A stretch of 64,000 bases of DNA from Mesobacillus jeotgali (GTDB lineage Bacteria > Bacillota > Bacilli > Bacillales > Cytobacillaceae). A model generated the notes under the pieces. It was given only the letters and a program-made list of their open reading frames with translations. It did no database searches and was not told the DNA's origin. The DNA lies in NCBI RefSeq assembly GCF_002874535.1, contig NZ_CP025025.1, positions 494,001-558,000 on the forward strand, given 5' to 3'. Positions 8,216 through 17,825 of the stretch are shown here, one piece after another (the first letter of the stretch is position 1; every line of letters begins with the position of its first letter). A program made the translations under genes and the position numbers.

Positions 8216-9880
8216 ATGGAAACGAAATTGAAAAAGGATCTTAAGATTTTCGCCTTGGGCGGTCTTGGTGAGATCGGAAAAAATACGTATGTAATCGAAT
8301 ACAAAAATGAAATGGTGTTAGTGGACTGTGGAATCAAGTTTCCGGATAATGAGTTGTTCGGTATTGATTATGTGCTTGCTGATTACACTTATTTGAAGCA
8401 AAATCAGGACAAGCTGGTCGGGATTTTCGTGACGCATGGCCATGAGGACCACATCGGCGGGCTGCCATTTTTACTGCAGGATGTAAAAGCACCGATATAT
8501 GGCGGCGATTTTGCTGTTGAGCTAATCAAGTCCAAGCTGCAGGAGCATAAAATTAAAGGCGTCAAGTTCCACCAAATCAACAATGATACAGTCGTTGAAT
8601 TTCAGAATATCAAGGTGCGTTTTTTCAGGACGACGCACAGTATCGCAGATTCATTCGGTGTTGTCGTGACGACTCCGGAAGGGAATATTGTCCACACGGG
8701 TGACTTCAAATTTGACCTGACGCCGGTTGGCGCGGGCACTGACTTCCAGAAGATCGCCGAAATCAGCAGTGAGGGAGTGCTGTGTCTATTATCAGACAGC
8801 ACGAACAGTGAAGTGCCAGGTTTCTCGGTATCAGAAAAACGTGTAGGTGAAGCAATCGAAGATATTTTCCAGACGGTGGACGGGCGCGTTATTTTCGCGA
8901 CGTTTGCATCGAACATTGACAGGATCCAGCAGGTGGTGAAATCGTCACTAAAGTATAACCGGAAAATGGCCATCGTTGGCCGCAGTATGGAAAAGACGTT
9001 TGAAATTGGCCGCAGATTGGGCTACATTTCCGCACCTGATGATGCATTCGTGAGTATCAATGAAATCGGGAAGGTTCCCAGCAATGAGATGACAATCATT
9101 TGTACGGGAAGCCAGGGAGAACCGATGGCGGCACTTGCGAGAATCGCAAATGGCACGCACAGACAAATTTCCGTCATTCCTGGAGATACGATTGTATTTT
9201 CTTCATCGCCAATCCCGGGCAACACAATCAGCGTAAACCGCGTGATTGATAAGTTGCATCGTATTGGCGCGGAAATCATCCATCATAAAATCAGTGAAGT
9301 CCATACTTCCGGTCATGGAAAGCAGGAAGAACAGAAGCTGATGATCAAGCTTCTGAATCCGAAATTCTTCATTCCGATTCATGGTGAATACCGTATGCTT
9401 GACATGCACGTAAAGTTGGCGGAGCAATGCGGAATCCCGCGTGAAAACTGCTTTATTTTAGATAATGGGGATGTTTTGGAACTGTCTGCAGATGGCGGCC
9501 AGGTTGCCGGCAAAGTGCCAGCTCAGCCAGTATATGTTGACGGCAGCGGTATCGGCGATATCGGACATATCGTGTTAAAAGACAGAAGAGTCCTTTCCCA
9601 GGACGGACTAGTGATCGTCACCATGATGATCGATCGCGATAAGAAGCAGCTTGTCAACAAGCCGACAGTCGTGACAAGAGGATTTGTTTACGTCAGGGAA
9701 TCAGGCGACTTGATGAAAAATGTTGAAGAACTCATCAAGGATAAAATTGTTACAGAACTGGCGGGCGGCACGAAGGACTGGTCGAGCCTCAAGAAGGCGG
9801 TCATCGACGTAGTCAATCCGTTCCTGTATAGCCAGACTGGCAGAAGACCGATGATTTTGCCGATTATTATGGAAGTATAA
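8216..9880 (+). CDS. Ribonuclease J family protein, J1-like paralogue
   Basis: 554 residues, the usual RNase J length. The metallo-beta-lactamase metal motif HGHEDH lies at residues 74-79. It is followed by the beta-CASP signatures (SDSTNSE, ATFASN, GSQGEP, HTSGHG, HGEYRM) and the C-terminal domain ending in RRPMILPIIMEV. Family members are manganese/zinc 5'-3' exo- and endoribonucleases in RNA decay and rRNA maturation. The intact catalytic motif makes it J1-like rather than J2-like. However, B. subtilis rnjA sits in an operon behind rpoY, and here the gene is alone with its own promoter and terminator. It could therefore be an extra paralogue, and I leave the symbol empty. AGGAG precedes the ATG. 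Confidence 0.93.
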   Translation: METKLKKDLKIFALGGLGEIGKNTYVIEYKNEMVLVDCGIKFPDNELFGIDYVLADYTYLKQNQDKLVGIFVTHGHEDHIGGLPFLLQDVKAPIYGGDFAVELIKSKLQEHKIKGVKFHQINNDTVVEFQNIKVRFFRTTHSIADSFGVVVTTPEGNIVHTGDFKFDLTPVGAGTDFQKIAEISSEGVLCLLSDSTNSEVPGFSVSEKRVGEAIEDIFQTVDGRVIFATFASNIDRIQQVVKSSLKYNRKMAIVGRSMEKTFEIGRRLGYISAPDDAFVSINEIGKVPSNEMTIICTGSQGEPMAALARIANGTHRQISVIPGDTIVFSSSPIPGNTISVNRVIDKLHRIGAEIIHHKISEVHTSGHGKQEEQKLMIKLLNPKFFIPIHGEYRMLDMHVKLAEQCGIPRENCFILDNGDVLELSADGGQVAGKVPAQPVYVDGSGIGDIGHIVLKDRRVLSQDGLVIVTMMIDRDKKQLVNKPTVVTRGFVYVRESGDLMKNVEELIKDKIVTELAGGTKDWSSLKKAVIDVVNPFLYSQTGRRPMILPIIMEV

Positions 9881-9886
9881 TTCGAG

Positions 9887-9912
9887 AACGCTCCTTTATG
9901 GGGCGTTTTTTT
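9887..9912 (+). terminator. Rho-independent terminator after the RNase J gene
   Basis: AACGCTCC-tttat-GGGGCGTT followed by a run of T residues. Confidence 0.92.
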
Positions 9913-9959
9913 GTACCGAAAAGTCGGAGATTGCTACAGGCGTTTTTTTTTTGTTCTTA

Positions 9960-10112
9960 TGTCCAAAGTGAAGCCATGTTCGGACAAAACAGAAACCCGA
10001 ACAAGTGATTTTGTCCGAAGTGATGCCTTGTTCGGACAAAACGCCAGCACGATCACGAGAATTTGTCCGAAGTGATACCATGTTCGGAAACATCACGGCC
10101 ACCTGCGTTTGA
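9960..10112 (+). repeat. Tandem array of three 52-bp units with GTCCG/CGGAC arms
   Basis: Units start at TGTCC(G/A)AAGTGA at 9960, 10012 and 10064, exactly 52 apart. Each contains the inverted pair TGTCCGAA ... TTCGGACA. Arm centres alternate 20 and 32 bases apart, the same geometry as in the array at 31339. It lies between the convergent RNase J and LTA synthase-like genes. Confidence 0.88.
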
Positions 10113-10157
10113 TTTTACCGAAATCTTGCCGGGCTCGAAAAAACCAAAAATAACACA

Positions 10158-10189
10158 ACAAAAAACCCCACTGAATATTAAGTGGGGTT
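10158..10189 (-). terminator. Rho-independent terminator of the LTA synthase-like gene
   Basis: On the minus strand AACCCCACT / AGTGGGGTT with a T-run, immediately after the stop codon at 10197. Confidence 0.92.
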
Positions 10190-10196
10190 CTCCATT

Positions 10197-12056
10197 TTAC
10201 TGTTGTTCTTCCTTCCCATAAAAGCGAAGCAAGTCTCCGTAAATAATCTGGTCTGAGTAGCTCAGTTCGTTCTTGGCGTGCTCGATATATGGTTCACAGC
10301 TTGCGCCATCTGTCGGCTCTCCTGTGACTTTATCGTAGCAGACGCCTTTCGTGTAAACTAGGTCCTCGGTGATGAAGCTTCCGTCTCTTAGGGCAACGAA
10401 GTTATCCTGCTTTTCGGAGAACATGTCTGCTCCAAACTGGATATCCTGTTTAGTATCAATCCCAGCGAGATTCAGCAATGTAGGGCGAAGGTCGATTTGA
10501 CCAGTTACAGTTGAAATGGTCTTGCCTTCGTGACCCGGGATGTGGATGATCATAGGCACACGCTGCAACTGTGTTGAAACAAACGGCGTGATTTCCTTGC
10601 CAAGGTACTGCTCCATTGCCTTGTTATGGTTCTCGGAAATTCCGTAATGGTCACCGTAGATCACGATGATTGAATCCTCGTAAAGTCCTTCAGCCTTCAA
10701 ATCCTCAATGAACAGCTTGAATGCCTCATCCGTATAACGGACAGTTGGGAAGTAGCGGTTCAAGGTACCACTGTTTGAATCATATTCATCGATGAATTTG
10801 TCCTCTTCATCCAGTTCAAACGGGAAGTGGTTTGTCAGCGTAATGAACTTCGCAAAGAACGGTTTTGGCATTGCTTTTAAATGTTCAATTGACTGATCGA
10901 AGAACTCGATGTCTTTCATGCCCCAGCCAACAGAGTTTTCTTCGTTCACTTCGTAATCCGGCAATGAGTAGAAACGGTCATAGCCGAAGTTGTTGTACAT
11001 AACATCGCGATTCCAGAAGCTCTTGTTGTTTGCATGAAGCTTCGCTGTGTAGTAAGAGTTTTCCTTCAGCCTTTCAGCAAGTGACATGTACTGATTTCCT
11101 GAGTGGGTGAAGAATACTGCTCCGCGTCCAAGCGGATATAAAGAGTTTTCCAATAAGAATTCGGAATCAGACGTTTTACCCTGTGCAGTCTGATGGTAAA
11201 AGTTATCGAAGTAATAGCTGTCTTTAATGAACTCATTCAAGAATGGAGTGATTTCCTGGCCATTCACCTTCTGTCCGATGACAAAATTCTGGGTGGATTC
11301 CATTGAAATGACAATGAGGTTTTTACCCTTTGCCGCCCCGAACATTTCTTTAGAAGGTTCTGTGTATTGAGCACGAGTATAGTTCTCGATTTCAGTCAGC
11401 TGGTTGCCATCTGCCATGGCTCTTTGTGCAGTTGTCTTAGTTTGCAGGTAGGCATCGTAAATATGGTGATTGTACGTACCGATATTCTTAACAAGGATTT
11501 CCCTGTCAAACGTACGAGTCAGCAATTCAGGACGCTCCGATTCTGAAAGTCCGAGGTTGAAAAATGCCAGGCCAATTGCGCTGAAGTAAAAAGCAGCTGC
11601 ATAAACACTTTTATACTTTTTAAAAGAGACTTTAGGTGTTTTTACCAAAGCTAAAGCCAGAATCAAAAGGGCATCAGCAAAATAAATGATGTCAGTCCAG
11701 CTGATCAATTCGCCGACGCTGCTCTTTAAATCGCCCATATTGCTTGTCTGAGTCAACAGCGGAATTGTAATGAAATCGCTGAATTCCTTATAGTAAACAA
11801 CATTTGCGTAAAGAATAAAGGATGTAATAAAGCTAGTCGCAACAACATAGACTTTCTGCTTTCTTCCTGCCAAGAAAATCCCGAGTCCCAGGATAAACAT
11901 AAGGAAGCTCAAAGGATTAATGAACAGGATGAATTCCTGCATTTTATTTTCAATATCTATATCAAAATTAAATTTATAAACGGTGTAGGTTTTGAGCCAT
12001 AAAAGGACAATGGCAATCAAGACGAAACTTATGGACTTGTTCTTATTAGTCCCCAT
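10197..12056 (-). CDS. LTA synthase-type membrane sulfatase-fold enzyme (LtaS family)
   Basis: 619 residues. Five hydrophobic segments (about 10-26, 42-63, 68-88, 120-138, 150-168) are followed by an extracellular sulfatase-like domain. Metal-binding Glu253 (ISMES) and the catalytic Thr295 in QGKTSDSEF match LtaS-family enzymes, and the late GDHYG motif supplies further metal ligands. Family members polymerise glycerol phosphate from phosphatidylglycerol onto a glycolipid or act as primases. Bacillus carries several paralogues (LtaS, YfnI, YqgS, YvgJ) and I cannot say which this is. An AxA-type cleavage site lies near RAMADG (about 213). Monocistronic. Confidence 0.92.
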   Translation of the reverse strand: MGTNKNKSISFVLIAIVLLWLKTYTVYKFNFDIDIENKMQEFILFINPLSFLMFILGLGIFLAGRKQKVYVVATSFITSFILYANVVYYKEFSDFITIPLLTQTSNMGDLKSSVGELISWTDIIYFADALLILALALVKTPKVSFKKYKSVYAAAFYFSAIGLAFFNLGLSESERPELLTRTFDREILVKNIGTYNHHIYDAYLQTKTTAQRAMADGNQLTEIENYTRAQYTEPSKEMFGAAKGKNLIVISMESTQNFVIGQKVNGQEITPFLNEFIKDSYYFDNFYHQTAQGKTSDSEFLLENSLYPLGRGAVFFTHSGNQYMSLAERLKENSYYTAKLHANNKSFWNRDVMYNNFGYDRFYSLPDYEVNEENSVGWGMKDIEFFDQSIEHLKAMPKPFFAKFITLTNHFPFELDEEDKFIDEYDSNSGTLNRYFPTVRYTDEAFKLFIEDLKAEGLYEDSIIVIYGDHYGISENHNKAMEQYLGKEITPFVSTQLQRVPMIIHIPGHEGKTISTVTGQIDLRPTLLNLAGIDTKQDIQFGADMFSEKQDNFVALRDGSFITEDLVYTKGVCYDKVTGEPTDGASCEPYIEHAKNELSYSDQIIYGDLLRFYGKEEQQ

Positions 12057-12328
12057 GCAATCCCTCCTAGGAATCTATTGAAGTTTACATTTTACCACAA
12101 ATGAAAATAGTTTTGTAGCTATGCCGGTAATCGCGTAATTTTCCGATATTTATTAGTACGAATTAAACCACTGAAAAGTTTCTGGTAATTACTTCTATTT
12201 CTTTTTTTTCACCTTGGGAAACTTTTTTGCTTCCCTGTCAATTATATGGACAAGGGTAAAAAGGTTGCTATAGACTCACTCGCTCCTGGATTGTTAAAAT
12301 GTTCTAGCAGTTGAATGGAGGCCAGTCC

Positions 12329-13198
12329 ATGAATGAACAACGTTATTCCAATTTAAAACTAGGTGAACGCGGTGCAATTATAAGCATCCTCGCTTATATA
12401 CTTCTTTCTGTATTGAAGCTTTCTGTAGGTTATATCAGCGATTCCGAAGCATTGAAGGCTGATGGTTTGAATAATACGACCGATATTCTTGCCTCGCTGT
12501 CCGTCCTCATCGGGTTGAGGCTGTCACAAAAACCTGCGGATGAAGACCATCTTTATGGCCACTGGAAATCGGAAATGGTCGCATCGATGGTAGCATCTTT
12601 CATCATAATCCTTGTTGGTTTCCAGGTTTTAACCAGCGCCTTCACATCATTTTTTGAAGGAACTGCCGAGGCGCCAGATCTTATTGCTGCCTGGACAGGA
12701 TTATTTTCTGCAGTGATTATGTATTTTGTGTATCGTTATAATCGAAACCTTGCACGCAAAATAAAAAGCCATTCGGTCATGGCCGCGGCTAAAGATAACC
12801 TGTCCGATTCGTGGGTGAGTATCGGTACTGCTGTTGGCATAATCGGCTCCCAATTTGGTTTGCCATGGCTCGACCCAGTAACAGCATTCATCGTTGGAGC
12901 ACTCATTTTAAAAACAGGCTGGGACATCTTCCGGGAAGCATCCCACCAGCTGACAGACGGCTTTGATGTAGACCTCATTAAAGAATATAACGAAACCATC
13001 TGTAATATTCCTGGTGTAAAGGGAATTAAAGATTTGAAGGCACGAAGCTACGGCAACAATATTGTCGTTGACTGCGTCATCACGGTGAAACCTACCCTCG
13101 ACATCAGCACCGCTCATGATATCTCGACGAGGGTCGAAGATAAGCTCATGGAAGAATTCGATATATATGACGTCCATGTACATGTAGAGCCGGATTGA
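12329..13198 (+). CDS. Cation diffusion facilitator family transporter (MneP/MneS-like)
   Basis: 289 residues from the ATG at 12329, preceded by ATGGAGG. An ATG at 12311 would overlap that site. There are six membrane segments, and the two CDF metal-site motifs are ADGLNNTTD (transmembrane helix 2) and KDNLSDSWVS (transmembrane helix 5). The first Asn in place of the usual His suggests a manganese/iron-type rather than zinc-type site. The C-terminal cytoplasmic ferredoxin-like domain ends in DVHVHVEPD, typical of the family. B. subtilis MneP and MneS are manganese exporters of this kind. Specificity here is inferred. Confidence 0.9.
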   Translation: MNEQRYSNLKLGERGAIISILAYILLSVLKLSVGYISDSEALKADGLNNTTDILASLSVLIGLRLSQKPADEDHLYGHWKSEMVASMVASFIIILVGFQVLTSAFTSFFEGTAEAPDLIAAWTGLFSAVIMYFVYRYNRNLARKIKSHSVMAAAKDNLSDSWVSIGTAVGIIGSQFGLPWLDPVTAFIVGALILKTGWDIFREASHQLTDGFDVDLIKEYNETICNIPGVKGIKDLKARSYGNNIVVDCVITVKPTLDISTAHDISTRVEDKLMEEFDIYDVHVHVEPD

Positions 13199-13278
13199 TC
13201 AAGGAATGAACGGCTATAGACTTGTTCATGCTATACTTAGCTGGTTCAATAGATTTTGAAGGGTAAAGGTAAAATTAG

Positions 13279-13470
13279 ATGAAGTTTGTAAAATCACAGA
13301 TGAAACAGTTGATTAAGGATAACCCAGAACTGCAAACGCGCTTATCCAGCTTGATAAAAGAACATGATCTGGAGAAAACCTTTGCACTTAAGGCTTTGTA
13401 TCATTCGGAAGTAGCTGAGGGCGGAAAGTATCAGCACGCATATCAAGCACTTGACTTGCCCAAGGGGTAA
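13279..13470 (+). CDS. Small conserved hypothetical protein
   Basis: 63 residues, soluble, basic N-terminus and mainly helical (MKFVKSQMKQLIKDNPELQT). GGGTAAAGG lies upstream. Its TAA stop is inside the terminator stem at 13453-13482, a compact arrangement typical of real small genes. Function unknown. Confidence 0.65.
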   Translation: MKFVKSQMKQLIKDNPELQTRLSSLIKEHDLEKTFALKALYHSEVAEGGKYQHAYQALDLPKG

Positions 13471-13482
13471 GTCATTTTTATT
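13453..13482 (+). terminator. Terminator overlapping the stop codon of the small gene
   Basis: GACTTGCCC-aag-GGGTAAGTC followed by ATTTTTATTT. The stop codon TAA is part of the descending strand of the stem. Confidence 0.8.
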
Positions 13483-13559
13483 TCGATTTCCACAAGGCAC
13501 TGTAACCTATATAGTTGAATGGATAAAAGCTGTTTTTTACAGCGGAAGGATTGAACTTA

Positions 13560-14510
13560 TTGGAATTCACTAACTTTGAGCATAAGTCTTTTATATATAA
13601 CTACGCATTCCCAGATGAAGAAAAAGAGTTGTGCGAACTGGAAATGCGCTCGTTCTTTGGTTTCGATACAGAGTTAAGTACACTGGAAAGTTCAGTAAAA
13701 ATAGAACCAAGCAGGAGTCCCTTTATCAGGGGACGAATGGATGTCATCCTTGAAGGTGAGCAAATTGAGGACCTGATTGAGCAAGTGAAGAAGATAGAAT
13801 TGGCTGGCTCTACTTTTAAAGTAATGTATGTAAAAGTGGCAGGTCCTGACAAGGTAGATTTTAAAGAAAGGCGCCGATTCGAACGGGAAGTGGGTCTGCA
13901 TATTCCCGGGGAGCCGGAGCTCGTAAATCCAGATGTGCTGTTTGGGATTATGAATGTAAACGAGCGGTGGGTATTTGGTGAATACCACAGCAGTGAAGCG
14001 GTTTGGCTGAATCACCAGCAAAAACCGCATAGCTACTCCACCTCATTAAGCACCCGTGTCGCAAGAGCCGTAGCCAATATCGCCGTTCCTGATCCAGCTG
14101 GCGTAAAAGCAATCGACCCATGCTGCGGAATTGGAACGGTAGTGGTGGAAGCATTGTCGATGGGGATCGACATCGTTGCGAGTGATGTTAATCCACTCAT
14201 ACTGCCCGGAACAAGGGAGAACATCGCTCATTTTGGCTATGAAACGAAAGTGACATTTAAGGACATCCGCAAAGTCACTGGGAGCTATGATGTGGCGATT
14301 ATTGATATGCCGTATAATCTGTGCTCGGTAATCACACCCGAAGAGCAGCTCGAGATGCTTCAAAGCACATACAACTTCGCTGACAAAGTAGTCATCGTCA
14401 CGATTGAACCAATCGACTCTATCATCGGAAATGCCGGCTTTGAAATTGCTGACCGTTGTGTCGTGAGAAAAGGGAACTTCGAACGCGAGATCATTGTATG
14501 TAAAAAATAG
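13560..14510 (+). CDS. Trm11-like RNA/tRNA methyltransferase
   Basis: A SAM-dependent methyltransferase of the UPF0020/Trm11 type, 316 residues from the TTG at 13560. The site GCGGAAGGA suits that TTG better than the one at 13551. The N-terminal half resembles the THUMP-like RNA-binding region of these enzymes. The C-terminal half has the SAM loop DPCCGIGTVVVEAL (about residue 185) and the catalytic motif DMPYNLC, a variant of the D/N-PP-Y motif of exocyclic amino-group methyltransferases. Family members methylate N2 of guanosine in tRNA. The target position here is not known. Confidence 0.85.
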   Translation: MEFTNFEHKSFIYNYAFPDEEKELCELEMRSFFGFDTELSTLESSVKIEPSRSPFIRGRMDVILEGEQIEDLIEQVKKIELAGSTFKVMYVKVAGPDKVDFKERRRFEREVGLHIPGEPELVNPDVLFGIMNVNERWVFGEYHSSEAVWLNHQQKPHSYSTSLSTRVARAVANIAVPDPAGVKAIDPCCGIGTVVVEALSMGIDIVASDVNPLILPGTRENIAHFGYETKVTFKDIRKVTGSYDVAIIDMPYNLCSVITPEEQLEMLQSTYNFADKVVIVTIEPIDSIIGNAGFEIADRCVVRKGNFEREIIVCKK

Positions 14511-14520
14511 GATAAATTTA

Positions 14521-14556
14521 AGGACGATTATGCATGTCATAATCGTCCTTTCTTCT
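14521..14556 (+). terminator. Rho-independent terminator after the methyltransferase gene
   Basis: AGGACGATTATG-catgt-CATAATCGTCCT followed by TTCTTCTT. Confidence 0.9.
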
Positions 14557-14576
14557 TGTGTAGATATAAATTTAGT

Positions 14577-14634
14577 TGTGGATTACTACATGTAGTATTC
14601 TTAATCCAGCTTAAGCGTCTGCGCTTTTTGTTCT
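14577..14634 (+). repeat. Dispersed intergenic repeat, internally deleted copy
   Basis: GTGGATTACTACATGTAG, TTCTTAATCCAGCT and CTGCGCTTTTTGTTC match the two ends of the repeat at 2183-2331 with the GC-rich middle missing. It abuts the 3' end of dbpA. Confidence 0.75.
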
Positions 14635-16078
14635 ATTTAATTGCCTTGCTGACTCTAAGCTTCTTTCCTTTGATCGTTGCATTCTCCATTGCCTGAATGA
14701 CAAGCGAGCCTTTTCCGTTCAGGATATCTACATAGGACATTGTATCGTGAATCGTGATGATGCCGATATCGTCTGCGGTTACTCCAGGGATTTTCGCGAT
14801 GGTTCCAACGAAGTCGACGGCTCGGAGCTTCTTCTTTTTGCCGCCGCTAAAATGAAGCTTCGTGATTCCCTGGTTGATGCGGGCTGTTTTGTTATTTTTC
14901 ACGACACGGCGTCCGCTGATTTTTTCATCGAATGCAGCCTGGTTTCTTGCAACTTCCTGCTTGCTCGGAGCTTCTGTCACAGGAATTTCAAAGCCAATGT
15001 ATCGTTCGATTGCCCTGATGAATTTGCCTTCATAAGGCGTAGCAAGCGTAATGGCCTTTCCTTTGTTTCCGGCGCGTCCCGTTCGGCCTGTCCGATGCAC
15101 ATAGCCCTCTTTTTCCATTGGGACGTCATAGTTGATGACAAGCGAAACGTTATCGACGTCAATTCCCCTTGCAGCGACATCAGTGGCCACAAGGTAGCGG
15201 AAATTCCCCATCTTGAAGCCATCCATCACAGCAAAGCGGTCTTCTTGTTCCAATCCGCCATGAAGTCTTTCACAAGAATAATTTGCTTCTTCAAGTTCAG
15301 CAAACACGTTATCGACATTATCCTTCGTCCTGCAAAAAATGATACAGCTGTCAGGGTTTTCAACAACCGTAATATCTTTTAGAAGGGAGATCTTATCCTC
15401 TTCTTTCACTTCGATCAACATATGGTCAATCGTATTTGTCGTGATACCGGTAGAAGCGATTTCGATGTTAACAGGATCCTTCATATATTTATGGCAGAGA
15501 TTTTCAACATCCTTGGGCAATGTCGCCGAAAACACCATGGTAACCCGATTTGAAGGAAGCTCTTCTATAATGGATTCAACAGCATTAATAAATCCCATGT
15601 TTAGCATTTCATCTGCTTCATCGATGATGAGATATTTTATTTGGTCCAAAACCAACGTTCCTCTTTCAATATGATCAATGACGCGTCCAGGTGTACCGAC
15701 TACGACATGAGTTTTTTGCTTCAATTCCTCTTTCTGTTTCGAGAAAGGCTCCTTGCCATAAACGGCCATGGCCTTGATTCTTTTGAATCGCCCGATATTC
15801 GTGATATCCTCACGAACCTGAACAGCCAGCTCCCTGGTTGGAGTGAGAATCAACGCTTGTGGATTCTTTTCCTCCCAATCAACCATATCGCAAATGGGAA
15901 TTCCGAATGAAGCCGTCTTTCCGCTTCCAGTCTGGGATTTAACGACAAGGTCTTGCTTTTCCAATGCTAACGGAATGACTTCTTCCTGAACCTCTGTTGG
16001 CGACTCATATTTCAGCACTGAGAGGGCGCGTGTAATTTCGTCACTTAAGTTGTAATCGTCAAAACTTCTTTTACTCAT
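14633..16078 (-). CDS. dbpA: ATP-dependent RNA helicase DbpA
   Basis: 481 residues with the full DEAD-box set: Q motif (ESPTEVQ), Walker A SQTGSGKT (48-55), DEAD at 153-156, SAT, and [10 protein letters not shown]. The C-terminal domain (about 405-481: [17 protein letters not shown], then DDIGIITI) is the DbpA-specific RNA-binding domain that recognises hairpin 92 of 23S rRNA. The whole protein aligns with B. subtilis DbpA/YxiN as I recall it. It acts in late assembly of the 50S subunit. Monocistronic, with a possible minus-10 TATAAT (minus strand) at 16165-16170. Confidence 0.95.
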   Translation of the reverse strand: MSKRSFDDYNLSDEITRALSVLKYESPTEVQEEVIPLALEKQDLVVKSQTGSGKTASFGIPICDMVDWEEKNPQALILTPTRELAVQVREDITNIGRFKRIKAMAVYGKEPFSKQKEELKQKTHVVVGTPGRVIDHIERGTLVLDQIKYLIIDEADEMLNMGFINAVESIIEELPSNRVTMVFSATLPKDVENLCHKYMKDPVNIEIASTGITTNTIDHMLIEVKEEDKISLLKDITVVENPDSCIIFCRTKDNVDNVFAELEEANYSCERLHGGLEQEDRFAVMDGFKMGNFRYLVATDVAARGIDVDNVSLVINYDVPMEKEGYVHRTGRTGRAGNKGKAITLATPYEGKFIRAIERYIGFEIPVTEAPSKQEVARNQAAFDEKISGRRVVKNNKTARINQGITKLHFSGGKKKKLRAVDFVGTIAKIPGVTADDIGIITIHDTMSYVDILNGKGSLVIQAMENATIKGKKLRVSKAIK

Positions 16079-16395
16079 GTAAAAAACCTCATTTTATTAG
16101 TATTATCCAACTATATATAGGATTCTCGCAGCGAATCATCATATGCATAAACTGAATAGTATTCATTATACTTTAAACGTCTGACTAATTGAGATAATTT
16201 TATGAGAGGGAAGCCTTGGAACAAACTGTGCTCCTTCAGTCTGCTGATAAAAAAATCTGAGGCTGTGTGTAAAAGGCCAATTCTTATAATAGTTTCACAA
16301 AATATCAATATATCTACCTATACCCAAAGGGGTTAATGAAATATAATAAAAATAAGAAAGAAAACGATTTCATTTTTAGGAAAGGGTGTTGGAAA
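16079..16395. other. Intergenic region between divergent dbpA and small gene
   Basis: 317 bases. Contains a minus-strand TATAAT at 16165-16170 for dbpA, a plus-strand TATAAT at 16342-16347 for the 60-residue gene, and AGAAAACGATTTCA at 16369-16382, which matches the CcpA cre consensus except for its first base. A minus-strand frame (16111-16308) has no support. Confidence 0.45.
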
Positions 16396-16578
16396 ATGAA
16401 CTATCAAGAAGTCAAATCTCAATTAGAAGCTTTGCAGATGCAATTGGCGAATAAGATGCAGAGTCCAAACCTGTCTATAGATGAAAAAAATGAGCTTCAG
16501 AGAGCAATTGCAAACTACGACTATATTATCGAACTGACTTGCATGAACCATTTTGAGCGTGGTACTGGTATTCATTAA
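16396..16578 (+). CDS. Small conserved hypothetical protein, 60 residues
   Basis: Start at the ATG at 16396, preceded by GGAAAGGG. An upstream ATG at 16336 lacks a site. The protein is a soluble helical hairpin-like sequence (QEVKSQLEALQMQLANKM, then DEKNELQRAIANYDYI) ending in a His-containing tail. Possible coiled coil. A near-consensus cre lies 14 bases upstream, so carbon regulation is possible. Function unknown. Confidence 0.7.
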   Translation: MNYQEVKSQLEALQMQLANKMQSPNLSIDEKNELQRAIANYDYIIELTCMNHFERGTGIH

Positions 16579-16587
16579 AACAAACAA

Positions 16588-16621
16588 AGCCAGGAGGTTA
16601 AATTACCTCTTGGCTATTTTT
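16588..16621. terminator. Bidirectional terminator between convergent genes
   Basis: AGCCAGGAGGT / ACCTCTTGGCT stem with a T-run on the plus side, reaching the stop codon of the convergent HTH gene. Confidence 0.85.
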
Positions 16622-17120
16622 ACAGGACTCCACCCAAAGGCTTCTGGCTAAAATAATCCAATGCATAATTAACCTGGTGGATTTCATATATATTTCTTTC
16701 GATGCAAAACTGAATCACGAGGTCAGATGTTTCACTGTCTGACAAAGAGTAGCCGGCAGAGCTTAAGAGCTTGTCGGTTTCTTTTTTGTTCAATTCAAGC
16801 GCCAAAGCAAGCGAGATGACAGTATTTTTGCTTGGCCTGTATTCAGGGTTGGAGCGGATCTTTGAAAAATGCCTGCGGTCAATTCCCGCTTTTTTATAAA
16901 TTTCAGCGTCAGACGCGGCACCCTTTTTATCGATAAAATCAAACAGCACTTTTTGCAATGTCGGCTTCCGTTTCTGCGCGATGAACGTTTCGATCTCTAA
17001 AGGAGAAATACTCTCCAGGACAAAATCCTCAAGTGGTGCAGCAGACTTTTCATAAAGGATGATCGTCATATTCTGATCGATATAATCCTGTAAATCTGCC
17101 AATATCTTTTTATCCAGCAT
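16620..17120 (-). CDS. Helix-turn-helix (XRE-like) protein divergent from a VWA gene
   Basis: 166 residues. The N-terminal 60 residues are unassigned. Residues about 75-130 (AEIYKKAGIDRRHFSKIR, then NTVISLALALELNKKETDKLL) form a Cro/CI-like HTH. The C-terminal tail is acidic and helical. It is divergently arranged with a von Willebrand A protein, with a near-perfect inverted repeat between them. Regulation of that partner is an inference. Confidence 0.75.
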   Translation of the reverse strand: MLDKKILADLQDYIDQNMTIILYEKSAAPLEDFVLESISPLEIETFIAQKRKPTLQKVLFDFIDKKGAASDAEIYKKAGIDRRHFSKIRSNPEYRPSKNTVISLALALELNKKETDKLLSSAGYSLSDSETSDLVIQFCIERNIYEIHQVNYALDYFSQKPLGGVL

Positions 17121-17169
17121 GGGGTCAGCCTCCTTAAAATGTCGCTTAACAGGCGACCAATATATGGAT

Positions 17170-17196
17170 GAATCTAGATATGATTATATCAGATTC
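17170..17196. promoter_or_regulatory. Inverted repeat in the HTH-VWA divergent spacer
   Basis: GAATCT-a-GATAT-gatt-ATATC-AGATTC: 11-bp arms with one unpaired base, ending a few bases before the VWA ribosome binding site. It may be an operator for the divergent HTH protein or a hairpin in the VWA leader. Confidence 0.55.
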
Positions 17197-17216
17197 AACC
17201 TAGGAGGATGATAGTG

Positions 17217-17801
17217 ATGAATAACAATTTAACGGAAATCATTTTTTTGCTGGACCGGAGCGGTTCGATGGCAGGGCTCGAGAGCGACACTGTTGGCGGC
17301 TTCAATGCTTTTGTGAAAAAACAGTCCAAACTGGCAGGCGAAACAATACTGACAACGGTGCTTTTTGATGATGAATATGAAGTGCTTTGGAACGGCATTG
17401 ATGCAAGGGAGGCGAAACTGACTGAAGAGGAGTACTATGTCCGCGGGACGACTGCGCTTTTGGATGCCGTGGGAAAAACGATCCTCGATGTTGGCTACCG
17501 CCTGGCGAAAACAAAGGAAGATAGCAGGCCAGGCAAGGTTATCTTCGTGATCACGACAGATGGCATGGAGAATGCGAGCAGTGAGTTCACATATGGAAAA
17601 GTGAAGGAATTGATCCAGCACCAGCAGGAAAAGTACAACTGGGAATTCATCTTCATGGGTGCGAATATCGACACCGCCAAGGAAGCAGACAGCCTCGGAA
17701 TCAATGTTGAGAATTCTTTTAAGTTCGAAGCCTCAGAAAAAGGCATTGAAAGCATGTATGAGATGGTTTCAGAATCCATTATGGAAAAAAGAATGAAGTA
17801 G
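17217..17801 (+). CDS. von Willebrand factor A (VWA) domain protein
   Basis: 194 residues from the ATG at 17217, where AGGAGG is correctly spaced. An ATG at 17208 is too close to that site. It is a single soluble VWA domain with a complete MIDAS metal site: DRSGSM at about residue 12, the Thr in RGTTALLDAVG near 80, and the Asp in TTDGMENASS near 115. Cytoplasmic VWA proteins of this size usually act in protein assembly or as partners of AAA or HTH proteins. The adjacent zinc-ribbon protein may be co-transcribed (24-base gap). Confidence 0.87.
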   Translation: MNNNLTEIIFLLDRSGSMAGLESDTVGGFNAFVKKQSKLAGETILTTVLFDDEYEVLWNGIDAREAKLTEEEYYVRGTTALLDAVGKTILDVGYRLAKTKEDSRPGKVIFVITTDGMENASSEFTYGKVKELIQHQQEKYNWEFIFMGANIDTAKEADSLGINVENSFKFEASEKGIESMYEMVSESIMEKRMK

Positions 17802-17825
17802 AAATTATGACCAGGAGGAATAGGC

